A DNA stretch of 61,489 bases from Aquabacterium sp. A7-Y (lineage in GTDB: Bacteria; Pseudomonadota; Gammaproteobacteria; Burkholderiales; Burkholderiaceae_C): the NCBI RefSeq assembly GCF_026153205.1, contig NZ_JAPFBW010000036.1, positions 1 through 61,489 on the forward strand, read 5' to 3'. A model generated the notes under the pieces. That model was not told where the DNA came from and did not search any database. It saw only the letters and a program-made list of their open reading frames with translations. Numbering within the stretch: the stretch's first letter is position 1; the number at the start of each line of letters is the position of its first letter. Below are positions 7,629 to 16,611 of this stretch, one piece after another. Both the position numbers and the translations under genes were made by a program.

Positions 7629-8562
7629 ACTCCAGTACCTTCGCCGAACGCGATGCCCAGAGATACCATCAGCAAGCGGTCGGTGTCGTGAGAAGCGGCA
7701 TGTCTCGGACGGTGCTTTCAGCGCAGGGCGACGGCAGCAGTGAGTCACCGCGTTCATTCCCTGTGAAGCCCATCGAGCGGGGCATAGCCCTACTGCCGAG
7801 ATGCTCTCTCGATCCCCCTACTCCTGGGATGCACCGCTAATGCAGGCCTTGCACATCGATTCACGATACGAGCGCGGTGATGAACGAGATGTGCAGCGTC
7901 ATGGCTCTGCATAACATCTATCCCATCTATGTTGGCACATGGCACGCGCCGCGTCGTTAACCTCCGTTTTGTCCTCTGGGTCATGTCTGACTGGGGGTGG
8001 GGGACTGTGCATGCCGCTCACGCCTCTATCTCTGCCCCTTCCATTCTGGCTGAGTATCCAGAAACTCGGGCGGCCCGCCTGGAAAGGTGAAGGCCTTCGC
8101 AGGCCCGAACGGGTGGCCCTCCAATACGGGGAACGTTTTGGTTCCCCGCTGAAATCGAAGCGACATCGTGCGACCCAGGACGAGCCAGCTGTTCAGCTTC
8201 AACATCACTTTGAACATCACTTGATCCTGCTGCATACACGCATGGTCGCCGTGACTATTCGGAATGTATGTGCGGTGCCGTACATACGAATCGGCCGAGC
8301 ACATCGGGACGCTGCAATGTGCGGTCACCGCAGTCCTGAAGGAAGTTGTCACCGTCTACACGAAGGACAGGAAGGAGCACGCCGCCCGCGGAAGCACGGA
8401 ACCTGCTACAGCAGAGACCGCGGTTGCCCTCGCCATGCAACGGTTTCGTACACGGGTGGGGGCAACAGCGCGCCCAGCGCGCGGTTCGCCCTGCCGCCCG
8501 TGCTCTGCGTATGGGACCACCGGGAATGCCGCCGTGCGCCACATGGGCCGCCGCGGAACGAC
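7629..8562. other. Gene-poor stretch
   Basis: About 930 bases between the DUF1488-like gene and the end of the glycosyltransferase. Open frames exist on both strands but none has a ribosome binding site plus protein-like sequence that I would defend. A minus-strand frame at 8026-8217 (MFKVMLKLNSWLVLGR) is the least bad candidate. The palindrome at 8266-8287 is listed separately. Confidence 0.45.
8266..8287. promoter_or_regulatory. 22-bp palindrome, putative operator
   Basis: Left half GTATGTGCGGT, right half GCCGTACATAC: 9 of 11 positions are symmetric. Nearly the same 22-bp palindrome occurs at 10127-10148, and weaker relatives at 9994-10013 and 15084-15105. Spacing and symmetry suit a dimeric Crp-family regulator; that the local Crp-like proteins bind it is only a hypothesis. 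Confidence 0.5.
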
Positions 8563-9654
8563 CTAGGAGGGAAGGCCGGGAGCGTACCTCACTTCGACTG
8601 TCGGCTCTAGCGTCGGGCAAGTCCTTCGGCGGGCGCGGACCAAGGACTCGTATACCGTGACGTACTCGCTTGCCATGATGGACGAGACAAAGCGTCGTTC
8701 GAAGACACGACGGCAAGCCCGCCGGTCGATCTCTGCAATGCGCCGCGCCGCATCAAAAGCCTGTGCTTGGCTGCCCACGGTAAACCCGGTGACGCCGTGG
8801 TCCACGACCTCCGGGACCGCGCCACATGCATAGGCGATCACCGGTGTGCCGCAAGCCATTGCCTCGATCATCACCAAGCCGAAGGGCTCCGGCCAATCGA
8901 TGGGGAAGAGCAGTGCCCGTGCGTCACCGATGAACTTGTTCTTGTCGCTTTCCGTGACCTCCCCGCAGAACTCGATGAGAGGGTGGCACAGGAGCGGCCG
9001 AATGACCGTCTCGAAATACTGGCGGTCTACCACATCAATCTTCGCCGCTATCCGTAGGCGGGTGTTGCAGGCCAGGGCGATCTCGATCGCCCGGTCCACG
9101 CGCTTTTCCGGCGACATTCTGCCGACAAAGGCAAAGTAGTTCTGTGGCGTCTCGTTGAATTCGTAAAGATGTTGGGGTAAACCGTGGTGCACGGTTGCAC
9201 ACCAGTTCGCGTCAGGCAGGAAGACCCGCTGGGCCGCTGAGATTGCCACAACCGGATGCCCGGCGAAGTGGCGGTGCAGCGCCGCCAAGTCAGGCAGGTC
9301 AAGCCGCCCGTGATGGGTTGTCACACACGGCGTGGGGCAGCGTCGAGCCATCGGGTAGTGCGTGCAGTCGACGTGAAAGTGAATCACGTCGAACTGATTC
9401 GCACGGCGGTCGACTTCATCCAAGAGAATGGTATGCCACACCGCTGGAAGGCAAGGCTGCTGGAGATTCCGCAGGCTACGATCTGTCACTGCGACAAGCT
9501 CGGCCGAAGTGACCGAGTCGCCACTTGCGAACAGCGTCACCTCGTGGCCGCCTGCGACAAGGGCCTCCGTGAGGTAGGAGACGACTCGTTCTGTGCCGCC
9601 ATAGCGTTGGGGAGGAACGCTTTCCGCAAGGGGGGCTACCTGTGCAATTCTCAT
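8563..9654 (-). CDS. Glycosyltransferase family 4
   Basis: A 363-aa retaining glycosyltransferase of the GT4 (GT-B fold) type. The N-terminal acceptor half starts MRIAQVAPLAESVPPQRYGG, with the GG(T/S)ER loop. The C-terminal donor half carries FVGRMSPEKRVDRAIEIA (Lys of the phosphate-binding pair) and the EX7E signature EPFGLVMIEAMACGTPVIA. Such enzymes transfer a sugar from a nucleotide donor to a glycolipid, polysaccharide or small acceptor. ATG 9654 is chosen because it begins the family-typical MRIAQVAP; the frame stays open upstream without similarity. It stands alone with two palindromic sites 340-500 bases upstream. The acceptor is unknown. Confidence 0.9.
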   Translation of the reverse strand: MRIAQVAPLAESVPPQRYGGTERVVSYLTEALVAGGHEVTLFASGDSVTSAELVAVTDRSLRNLQQPCLPAVWHTILLDEVDRRANQFDVIHFHVDCTHYPMARRCPTPCVTTHHGRLDLPDLAALHRHFAGHPVVAISAAQRVFLPDANWCATVHHGLPQHLYEFNETPQNYFAFVGRMSPEKRVDRAIEIALACNTRLRIAAKIDVVDRQYFETVIRPLLCHPLIEFCGEVTESDKNKFIGDARALLFPIDWPEPFGLVMIEAMACGTPVIAYACGAVPEVVDHGVTGFTVGSQAQAFDAARRIAEIDRRACRRVFERRFVSSIMASEYVTVYESLVRARRRTCPTLEPTVEVRYAPGLPS

Positions 9655-9993
9655 GGACGGCCTCGTTCTCGCCCGGCAGCAACCACTTGGGGGTACCGAC
9701 GAACGCCACTGGGTTCCAGGAAAGCGTCCTCGACTGCGGGCCCGGCGGAACGGCCAGCGTGACGCGACGTTGAGGACGGCGCTTCCAAGTGCGGCTCCTG
9801 TCCACTTTCGTGAAGCTCGGTCGGCCGGCTGCGGCCCGCGGAGGAGGTGGTCATGGACTTCCTTTTTTTTGGAGCGTGAGCAGGTTTCGCTGCGTGGCCG
9901 TCGGTGGTGTGCCTGAGGCCAAAGCGAAGGGTGCAAGTGGGAGGGGATCGATCGACCCGTAGGGGCCAGGATGGTTGGAAGCAGCACGATGGT

Positions 9994-10013
9994 CTGTTCG
10001 GTTCCGCACACAG
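9994..10013. promoter_or_regulatory. Variant of the GTGCGGT palindrome
   Basis: Read on the minus strand the site is CTGTGTGCGGA followed by ACCGAACAG, a weaker form of the palindromes at 8266 and 10127. It lies 340 bases upstream of the glycosyltransferase start and 114 bases from the stronger site at 10127. Confidence 0.35.
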
Positions 10014-10126
10014 AGCGTTCCCACTGCGGGCCGTTCGAGGCGAAAATGCCGCGAGCTGCTCCCCCTGTGACCAGAGCGGCGCAAACTGGCCAGTGGGTCA
10101 AGACCGCGTCGCAAGCCGGTTTGCCA

Positions 10127-10148
10127 GTATGTGCGGTATCGCACATAC
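10127..10148. promoter_or_regulatory. 22-bp palindrome, putative operator (best copy)
   Basis: Left half GTATGTGCGGT, right half ATCGCACATAC: 10 of 11 positions are symmetric. It lies between the divergent directions of the glycosyltransferase (start 9654, minus) and the small plus-strand genes after 10170. The repeat of this unusual sequence at 8266 makes chance unlikely. The binding protein is unknown. Confidence 0.55.
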
Positions 10149-10598
10149 GTGCCGGCCCATTATCGGGAGGATGAAGTTCCTCTGGCGAAGCAGCAAGGAG
10201 GGTGTCCTTCGAGGCTATTGCCACAAGTTCTGTGGCGGGATTGCCGGAAGCCACCGTTCCACACCTCTTGAGCGTGCTCGGTCGAACGCAGGTCGCTCCC
10301 GCTGAGCGCGGTACGCCTATAACGTCCCTGGTTCGAGGATGCCGACAAGGCGCAGCGCGTGAAGGTATAGCGACGGCCTCCCGGTTCATATAGCTGGGCT
10401 GCGTGCTCCGCACCTCCGGCGGGGTGATTGAAAGAGGCGCCCAGTCCAAAAAACCACTATTTAGGGAATGTCCTATGCCAAATTGCAGTAACACTTCGCC
10501 CGGTCCTGCAATAGATCCAATGGATCAACGCGGTCCGACTCGCACACCGTGGGGTGTAACCGGCTGGGGACAAGCGCCCTGCCCGATCCCGCAGGCCT

Positions 10599-10979
10599 AT
10601 GCCTACCGCTATGTTCGACTCTGACACATCGCCAAAGAATGCTCCCTGTCATGATGACAAGGACGAGCGGTCGACGGCAATCGGCACGATGGGACACAGG
10701 ACGCGCCTGATGAACGGCCGCCCGAGCCCTATTGAGCAGGCGCCCGACAGTCCGAGGCCGGCCGCTATTGCCGGACAGATTCGCTCGGCGGTTGAAGTGG
10801 TTCTTCCGATCCTCACGGAAACCAAACTGGCCCGGGCGCTGCAAGAGGCTGCGAACCTACTCGATTCGGTGCACTTCCACCATGATACGGACGAGTTCAA
10901 CCGAGCTCGATGTATTGCGATGCTTTGCGGCATCAGCGAGGATCTACTGAGTGGGATCACCATAGTTCAGAAGTCATAG
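10599..10979 (+). CDS. Hypothetical protein (126 aa)
   Basis: The C-terminal half reads like a real helical protein: IRSAVEVVLPILTETKLAR, LQEAANLLDSVHFHHDTDEF and CIAMLCGISEDLLSG. The N-terminal 45 residues are low-complexity and the start is uncertain: ATG 10599, ATG 10611 (MFDSDTSP) or a later ATG. No family recognised. It lies in the direction of the hemerythrin gene but 300 bases before it. Confidence 0.45.
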   Translation: MPTAMFDSDTSPKNAPCHDDKDERSTAIGTMGHRTRLMNGRPSPIEQAPDSPRPAAIAGQIRSAVEVVLPILTETKLARALQEAANLLDSVHFHHDTDEFNRARCIAMLCGISEDLLSGITIVQKS

Positions 10980-11282
10980 GGCTGCAGCAGTAGTCTTAGG
11001 GCACCGACTTGCAATCGACCTCCGGGGTGCGTGGAGGGTTCGTCAGAACAATCTCAGCGGAGGACAGGACGAGCGAGCTGGCGGCCGGCCGGCAGGGTTG
11101 GCTTGCCAATCACCCAGGCTCACCTGTGAGGCGAGCTTGACCGTGTTTAAGTGCGCTGGGACACGCGGCTGCAGTAGATTGGTACCTCGACTCCTTGTAT
11201 GTGTCCTGGCGCACCGACACGAGGGGGAGGATGCGAAACGATTCATGTATCGGCGCCGAACTCCGCGCCGCAAGGAATTTAA

Positions 11283-11882
11283 ATGACTCCCCATGTCGTC
11301 TCTCGGAAGGAGTTCGTGAGTTGCACCGTTCCCTTCCAAACTACACCTTCGCCCAATGTGAATCACGACGCGTTGGTCGTGCTGAACGAGGCTCATGAGT
11401 CGGTGCTAGATCTTTTCGCCAGCTTCGATGATTTTGCATTAGCCTCAGAACGCGGCCCGCTACCACGTCAGCAGAAACAACGCCTTGCGGGAAAGATGCT
11501 GCGGGAACTGAAGCTGCTAATTCAGATCGAGGACGAAGTTTTCTATCCTGCCGTGCGAGGAGTTATCGGGAATGATGCCCTCATGAACGTACTTGAGGTG
11601 GAACACCAGTGGGCGATGCAGGCCATCGTGCAAATTAGTACGATGGACCCTGATGATGAAAAGTACGTCGCACACATCGATGTCCTGGGCAGGAGCGTCC
11701 GCCGCCACATCGAACAGGAACGGGCAGTTGTGTTCTGTTGGGTACGAGAGAGCACTCTAAACACCGAGGACCTCGGGAGGAGGATGGTTTCAATGAAGGC
11801 GGCGTTGCTCTTCAACGATAAGACGATCCCACACTTCGACCGCTACTGTCCGCATTCGGCTCTCGCATGGCGTGGCGCGTAG
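11283..11882 (+). CDS. Hemerythrin HHE domain-containing protein
   Basis: A 199-aa protein with one HHE cation-binding domain (residues ~28-155), a four-helix bundle that usually binds a di-iron centre and senses or stores O2, NO or iron. The metal-ligand pattern is visible: LVVLNEAHESV, LLIQIEDEVFYPAV, VLEVEHQWAMQA and VRRHIEQERAVVF. The ATG at 11283 follows AAGGA by seven bases. The C-terminal ~40 residues are extra to the domain. Base composition is somewhat less GC-rich than the neighbours, hinting at separate acquisition. The alternative of a regulator-type HHE protein cannot be excluded. Confidence 0.85.
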   Translation: MTPHVVSRKEFVSCTVPFQTTPSPNVNHDALVVLNEAHESVLDLFASFDDFALASERGPLPRQQKQRLAGKMLRELKLLIQIEDEVFYPAVRGVIGNDALMNVLEVEHQWAMQAIVQISTMDPDDEKYVAHIDVLGRSVRRHIEQERAVVFCWVRESTLNTEDLGRRMVSMKAALLFNDKTIPHFDRYCPHSALAWRGA

Positions 11883-12567
11883 CCGGTATGCCGGGTTTTA
11901 TTAGTCGGCTATCTGGCAAGGAAAGCACAAGCAGTGCCGCCACCCTGCAGCGCTGAACGTCCGATCAGCCAGATGCGGACCATCTCTGTGGCAGCAGCTT
12001 ATCGATGCGATTGGCATGCTGGGTCGGCAGCCGCTCCATAGATGCGGCCCCCCGCCACCGCGCTCGACCGCTCATACCGCGACAGCGCCGACACCGCGAC
12101 AGCGCCGACCATTGACGATCGTTCCTGGAACGGGGGAGGGACAGCATGCCTCCGGCAAATCGCCGCGCCCCCGAGTGCAGCCGGTCAATGACGGGCGCTC
12201 GGTGGATCACCCGACGCAATGGGATCGATACGGCCACACCGTCCGGCCCTTTCACCGGCAGCAAGGTGGCATTGCCCCGGCCATCCAGCGTGGGCGAGGC
12301 AGTGCCGGAGGCGCCCGGCTGGCGCCCGGCTTGAACTGGGCCGGAACGTCGACGCGGCCACCAAGGGGATCGCGCGAGTTGCCACATACTGCAGCGGTTA
12401 CAGCAGTCGGACTGCGCCTCCATGGTCACCGGTGCAGAAACCACGGATCGCCGACAGGTCGCCAGCAAGGCGTAGCGCGCGCCGGCTGCGAGGCACGGTG
12501 TCGTAGGACGAGGACGGGGGGAAGTTCACCAGGGACACCGCCAAGTCCGACCATGCCAGGACCCGCG
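11883..12567. other. Gene-free stretch with IS66 relic
   Basis: About 680 bases. An IS66 TnpC C-terminal relic lies at 11965-12045 (listed). A short tandem repeat, ACCGCGACAGCGCCGAC twice in a row, spans about 12076-12110. Nothing else is supported. Confidence 0.5.
11965..12045 (-). pseudogene. IS66 TnpC, extreme C-terminus relic
   Basis: On the minus strand the frame ends MERLPTQHANRIDKLLPQRW plus a few residues and a stop, the characteristic end of IS66-family TnpC transposases (pattern HxxxRIDELLPWxW). The sequence before it is not transposase, so only the last ~27 codons survive. Confidence 0.5.
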
Positions 12568-13479
12568 TCAGCGTGACTTCACCGTGCCGTCATCCCTGGA
12601 CAGCACAATCTCCACCCGTCGGTTCATTTGACGCCCGGCAGCCGTCGAGTTTGTCGACGTGGGGTAGGCTTCGCCGTGCCCCTGGATCTGGAGCCGATCC
12701 GCCAACACGCCATGCACGACGAGCGCATCGCGCACGGTGGCGGCGCGCCGCTGAGACAGGTGAAGGTTGACTGCCTTACTGCCCTGGCTGTCGGTGAAGG
12801 CTTCGATCAGAGCCGTGCGCGTTGGATGAAGCTTGAAGAAGTCCACCAGCTTGGCCATGTCTCGAATACCGCCAGAGCGCAGTTCAGCGCTGTTCGAGTC
12901 GAACAGCACATCAGCGAGAGTGATGACGTTGCCGCGATCCGTCTGCTTGGCGTTCAGGTCCCTGAGCTGCATCTCCAAGTCGTTCACCCGCGTCTTGTCC
13001 TGCTCGGCGCCCGCTCTGGCCACCGCCAGCTGAACACTCTTGTCCTGTGTGCTCTGACGGGCAGCGGCGACGTCGCCGCGCGCCTTGTCACTCTCAGCGC
13101 GCGCCTTCTCGGCTTCGGTACCGCTCTTGGCTGCAGCCGCCGCCTTCTCCCAGGTCTTCGTGCCAACCGCCTCACGCGCAATCGCCACGCGCTGCTGTGC
13201 CAAGTAGACCAGGTGGTCGACGGTTTCCGGCTCCTCCCGTTGCGTCCACGCCGTGTCGGCTGTCCTCAAAGCCTCCTCGGCCTGCGCCATCTCGACTACC
13301 GCAAGCTGCGCGGCCTGCGGGTCGCTTTGCAGTGCCCTATAAGTCGTGTGAGCGCGATCAAGGGCTGGGTCGGGCTCTGCCGTGGTGCTGCAGCTCGCCA
13401 AGGCTGTGGCGACTGCCGCGGTGATCAGCGTGCTGCTAAAGCGCAGCGCGCCGCGTGTCTTTGTCGATTGCGTCCTCAT
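12568..13479 (-). CDS. OmpA-family lipoprotein with DUF4398-like helical domain
   Basis: A 303-aa envelope protein. The N-terminal lipoprotein signal ends at a lipobox (ATALASC, Cys ~30), followed by a DUF4398-like coiled region (residues ~35-175; DPQAAQLAVVEMAQAEEAL) and a C-terminal OmpA peptidoglycan-binding domain: VLFDSNSAELRSGG, then NLHLSQRRAATVRDALVVHG and NRRVEIVLSRD. It should tether the outer membrane to peptidoglycan. The ATG at 13479 overlaps the stop of the upstream DUF4398 gene (ATGA), so the two are co-translated. A much longer frame upstream is excluded by that overlap and by the signal peptide. Confidence 0.9.
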   Translation of the reverse strand: MRTQSTKTRGALRFSSTLITAAVATALASCSTTAEPDPALDRAHTTYRALQSDPQAAQLAVVEMAQAEEALRTADTAWTQREEPETVDHLVYLAQQRVAIAREAVGTKTWEKAAAAAKSGTEAEKARAESDKARGDVAAARQSTQDKSVQLAVARAGAEQDKTRVNDLEMQLRDLNAKQTDRGNVITLADVLFDSNSAELRSGGIRDMAKLVDFFKLHPTRTALIEAFTDSQGSKAVNLHLSQRRAATVRDALVVHGVLADRLQIQGHGEAYPTSTNSTAAGRQMNRRVEIVLSRDDGTVKSR

Positions 13480-13880
13480 TGGGTACCTCCCGCGCCCACT
13501 CGGCGGGCTTTGCGTTCCAGGTCTTCCTGCACTGTGCGGGCATCGGCCCGTGCTTCGTCGGCGGCCTTGCTGGCCTTTGCCGCTTGCGTCTTCCCAATCG
13601 CCAGTTGTGCATCGGTCTGCGCCTGTTCGGCGAGATGCAAAGCCTCGGTGTAATCCTTGTCGACCATGGCCCTCTGGGCGTTGGTCAGCTTGTCGTTCGC
13701 AAGCCGTAGCTCCGTCGGCGCATACGCTTGGGCACCGGCCGCATGGGCCGCGTCGACCGCGCCCTTGGCGACAGTCATCTGCACCGTAGGCGGCGGAATC
13801 GACCCGCAGCCCGAGGCGGCAAGGGCAACAGTGCATGCCACGGCAGTAGCGCCCTGCAAGATTGAAAAGCGGGAGGTCAT
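13476..13880 (-). CDS. DUF4398 lipoprotein
   Basis: A 134-aa protein with a lipoprotein signal (ALAASGC lipobox, Cys ~25), then a DUF4398 domain: alpha-helical, Ala-rich, with ELRLANDKLTNAQRAMVDKD and a charged C-terminal helix. Its partner downstream (12568-13479) contains the same kind of helical region fused to an OmpA domain; the two stop/start codons overlap. The pair probably acts together at the outer membrane under stress. ATG 13880 follows a GGA-type ribosome binding site. Confidence 0.85.
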   Translation of the reverse strand: MTSRFSILQGATAVACTVALAASGCGSIPPPTVQMTVAKGAVDAAHAAGAQAYAPTELRLANDKLTNAQRAMVDKDYTEALHLAEQAQTDAQLAIGKTQAAKASKAADEARADARTVQEDLERKARRVGAGGTQ

Positions 13881-14446
13881 TGAAGAATCCTCGTCAGGAT
13901 GGGTGGACGGGCGCCGCGACAAGAGCTTGTCGGTCCGGGCGTGGTGGACTGCATCTGCGCCCGCGAGGCATTTGCAGCTCAGCGCGCGTTGTGAGTCTGG
14001 CGCGGCCGATACGTGGAGCATGAGTCTTGCGCCGGCATGTGTCTGTCTGCCACCGCACAGAGCCGAGCTTCCCGTACCGAAACACCAATGGAGGATGCGT
14101 GCACCGCTTGGTCTGAACGCGGACTGCCGCGAAGCGCGAGGCACCAACGAAAGCCGACCTCTTCTATGCGGCGGGAACAACGTGCCCTGCTCAGCGGTCC
14201 TGACCCTGGACCTGCAGCACGGGCCGCAATGGAGGATATCGCTGCTCCTGACGAAGACCGCCTGTCGGTGGAGGGTCTCGGACGCACTGACACGGGGAGG
14301 GCGGCCCTGGCGCTCGTGTTTGCTCCCATGCTCCTAGGAACATTCCTCGGACGTCCTCTCGGACTTCCTGCCGGATCAGCGTCCCCGCTGCCCTCATCTC
14401 AGCAGCGCCTCTCGGCCCGCCGTGTTCGAGCGGCCGACGACGGACT
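13881..14446. other. Intergenic stretch
   Basis: About 560 bases upstream of the DUF4398-OmpA pair and downstream of the 117-aa membrane protein gene. I see no gene. A degenerate match to the GTGCGGT palindrome (CTGTCTGCC followed by ACCGCACAG, 14043-14060) lies about 165 bases before the lipoprotein start. Confidence 0.4.
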
Positions 14447-14800
14447 TCATGCGCTCGCAAGCAGCACCGCACAGGCCTTGGCAATCGCAGAGACGCGCTC
14501 CGCCGAGTTGTTTCCGGGCACTGCGGCCCAGCCCCCTCGCTCAAGGAAGTCGCCTTGCGACCAGGAATCGATCTTCTTCAGGGCCGCTGTGTTAACGGCC
14601 ACGTCCACCGTTTGCTGGAACTTGTCCACGCACACGGGCGCGAGCGCGGCAACTACCGCGTCGTCGGCCCTTGTCGATGCCAAGGTTTCGGCCTTACCCT
14701 CGGTCGTCCAACCACCCCAAGTGAATCCGAGAACCGCCATGGCCATGGCACCGGCTACGCCGCCCCAGAGGGCCGGCTTCGTTTCTACGGGGATGTTCAT
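14447..14800 (-). CDS. Small membrane protein, paralogue of the protein at 6256-6609
   Basis: A 117-aa protein beginning MNIPVETKPALWGGVAGAMA. One N-terminal transmembrane helix ends WGGWTT, then come LAPVCVDKFQQ and SWSQGDFLERGGWAAVPGN; both cysteines of the paralogue are kept. Equal length and block order with the gene 8 kb away show a duplication within or before the assembly of this island. Located 57 bases downstream of the 56-aa gene in the same direction. Function unknown. Confidence 0.75.
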   Translation of the reverse strand: MNIPVETKPALWGGVAGAMAMAVLGFTWGGWTTEGKAETLASTRADDAVVAALAPVCVDKFQQTVDVAVNTAALKKIDSWSQGDFLERGGWAAVPGNNSAERVSAIAKACAVLLASA

Positions 14801-14857
14801 GGCAGTTTTTCAAAATAAATTGAAGGGCAGCAACGGACGCCCAGTTGGCGCAGTGGT

Positions 14858-15028
14858 TCACTGCGTTCTCTCCCGGTAAAGCACATCGAGCTGCTGCTCG
14901 AGCATCTCGACGAGAAGGCAATTCTCCATGTACTTTTCCTGGTTGCCCGCCGAACGCCAGGTCTCGCTGTCAACGGTGGCTTTTACGATCTTGTCCTTGA
15001 GCACTGCAACTTCGTGTTGAAGCGACAT
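14858..15028 (-). CDS. Small helical protein (56 aa)
   Basis: MSLQHEVAVLKDKIVKATVD starts a 56-aa, charged, helical protein ending LYRERTQ. A perfect ribosome binding site (AGGAGG) precedes the ATG at 15028. The pattern of evenly spaced Leu/Val suggests a short coiled coil. No family recognised. A GTACGGTACCGCAC site lies 60-75 bases upstream, the same motif type as at 8266 and 10127, so it may be controlled with the glycosyltransferase region. Confidence 0.65.
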   Translation of the reverse strand: MSLQHEVAVLKDKIVKATVDSETWRSAGNQEKYMENCLLVEMLEQQLDVLYRERTQ

Positions 15029-15083
15029 ACAACCTCCTAGAAGGATCTGACTACCTCGATCTTCCTACTCCATGGAGTGACCG

Positions 15084-15105
15084 TCCGTACGGTACCGCAC
15101 TCTGC
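15084..15105. promoter_or_regulatory. GTACGGTACCGCAC palindrome, putative operator
   Basis: The centre GGTACC is fully symmetric and the arms match at about 7 of 10 positions. It lies between the divergent 56-aa gene (start 15028, minus) and the end of the second Crp-like gene, about 60 bases before the small gene. It is a weaker relative of the sites at 8266 and 10127. Confidence 0.4.
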
Positions 15106-15164
15106 GGTTCACTACGTATTAGGGCACGTGCGGCGTCGGCAGAGCCGAGAGGCAAACGATCAAG

Positions 15165-15938
15165 TCAGGCCGACGCTTCTCGGTAGCAGCTACAGGCCCG
15201 CCTGAGCAGGATACGCCGGCTCAGCACCGAGATCGAACCGCGGTGATAGGTGATGGAACCACACGCTTGGAGTGCGGTCGCTGCCTGCGTGATGCTGACT
15301 CTCCGAGCGCCGAGAATGCGGGCCAACCACTCATGCGTGAGCTCGATGTGGTTGTCGCCTGCGCAGTCGACCGTGCGCGACAGGAGGGTTGCCAGGCGCG
15401 CTTCGACACGGTGAAAGTGCGCACAGCCAACGGCTTGCGCATGCCGGGTGAGGCAAGCGTGAATCTGGAGACGCAGCTTCGCGTGCAACACGGGGCTATG
15501 CCGCAGCTCCTCGCGCAATGCTGAGATCGACAATTGCCACGCCGTCCCACTGCGCCGCACCTTCGCTCCGAGAGGAGCCGCATCCAGGCCGAGGATCACA
15601 GTCGCGCCGTGCATGCCAGAGTTACCCACCATCTCCAACTCGAGGTCCTGTCGCCCGGCGGCAGCAGCGGCCAGGGAGATGACAACCCCCGTCGGGAAAA
15701 GAATGCGTTTGTAGCGGTCGCCCGCTCGCTCGAGGACGTCCCCAAACTCCAGCGTGATGCGCTCCGCGCCGGCGAGCAGCCGGCGGCGCTCGTCCCCAGG
15801 TAACTGCTCGATCATGAAATTCGTGTCGTTCACGATGCCGATCCGTAATCCTTTCTCCGCTGGGTCGATGCTGCCCGTCATCGGAGACCGCCCGGATGCA
15901 GAACACGCCGGAGGCAGATTGATAGTGTCCGATCGCAT
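15165..15938 (-). CDS. Crp/Fnr-family transcriptional regulator (second)
   Basis: Up to 257 aa. It has a cNMP-binding-like domain (residues ~40-150, with EFGDVLERAGDRYKRILFPT) and a winged helix (WLARILGARRVSITQAATAL as helix-turn-helix). It is clearly related to but not a copy of the protein at 2627-3346. No FNR-type cysteine cluster is present. The start is ambiguous: ATG 15938 gives the longest protein, while ATG 15881 (MTGSIDPAEKGLRIG) begins nearer to conserved sequence. It may control the surrounding small stress genes; this is inferred from location only. Confidence 0.85.
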   Translation of the reverse strand: MRSDTINLPPACSASGRSPMTGSIDPAEKGLRIGIVNDTNFMIEQLPGDERRRLLAGAERITLEFGDVLERAGDRYKRILFPTGVVISLAAAAAGRQDLELEMVGNSGMHGATVILGLDAAPLGAKVRRSGTAWQLSISALREELRHSPVLHAKLRLQIHACLTRHAQAVGCAHFHRVEARLATLLSRTVDCAGDNHIELTHEWLARILGARRVSITQAATALQACGSITYHRGSISVLSRRILLRRACSCYREASA

Positions 15939-16180
15939 CGATGGTGTCAGTGCGGTGGACCTCCCCCGCCGCGGCGCACCTCGCCAATCGCCACGTCTGC
16001 GCGCCGCACGCTACTGCAAAGCAACCCCGCGCGGCACTTGATCAGGCTTGCGCACGGTAAATGTGCGACAGCGAACAGACACACGACCGACGGACCACGA
16101 AGATCCGGGCCTGCAGAGACGCTGACCGCTGTCGCTTCCTGCAAGACCTTTTCACACCGCAGATCGCTGATGGAGAAGCG

Positions 16181-16456
16181 ATGAGCAACTCAATCCGACC
16201 ACCCCTGCCACGCGAGCTCGAAGGACCCGCAGGTGCGGCCGACATAGATCCGTTGAGCACCGACGCTTCAGTTGAGCGTCGCAGTACGGAATTGTCCCGG
16301 TTAGACGATTCGCCGCTGTGCCACTGGGAGGAACAAATGGCCACAGGTGTACGAAGTGCGGCCCAGACCATCGACAGTTATGTTCACGTCTATCCGCGGG
16401 GTGCACTGGCGGCCTCCGCCGCCATCGACATCGCCCTCCTGGTGTCGCGAGGCTGA
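16181..16456 (+). CDS. DUF883-like small membrane-anchored protein
   Basis: A 91-aa protein. The C-terminal half matches the end of DUF883/ElaB-YqjD proteins: a helix WEEQMATGVRSAAQTIDSYV, then the HVYPRGALAASAAIDIALL transmembrane-type segment and a final Arg-Gly. DUF883 proteins are ribosome-associated inner-membrane stress proteins in enterics. The N-terminal half is shorter and different from the usual amphipathic helix. ATG 16181 follows GGAGAAG. Expected length is about 100 aa. Confidence 0.65.
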   Translation: MSNSIRPPLPRELEGPAGAADIDPLSTDASVERRSTELSRLDDSPLCHWEEQMATGVRSAAQTIDSYVHVYPRGALAASAAIDIALLVSRG

Positions 16457-16611
16457 TGTGTCAATGGACTCTGCGATGCATAACTGTCCCGCGATGACTG
16501 TCGCTACGGCGTTCCATCGTGTGTGCCCGGAGGATGCCCGGGTACGACGTCACGGCCCGGAAGGTCGCGCCGAGTCGCCCTGTATAAAACACTCGCTGAA
16601 AGGTGAACGCC

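Larger units (their letters stand above)
9655..10598. other. Intergenic stretch with two putative operators
   Basis: No defendable long gene. Palindromes at 9994-10013 and 10127-10148 are listed separately. A 45-codon frame from ATG 10170 (MKFLWRSSKEGVLRG) begins 22 bases after the second palindrome, but its ribosome binding site GGGAGG is only two bases from the ATG. A frame from 10475 (MPNCSNTSPGPAIDP, 49 aa) overlaps the next gene's start. Both are left unannotated. Confidence 0.4.

Noticed and set aside
12076-12110. CRISPR-like tandem repeat
   Set aside because: Only two directly adjacent 17-base units without spacers.
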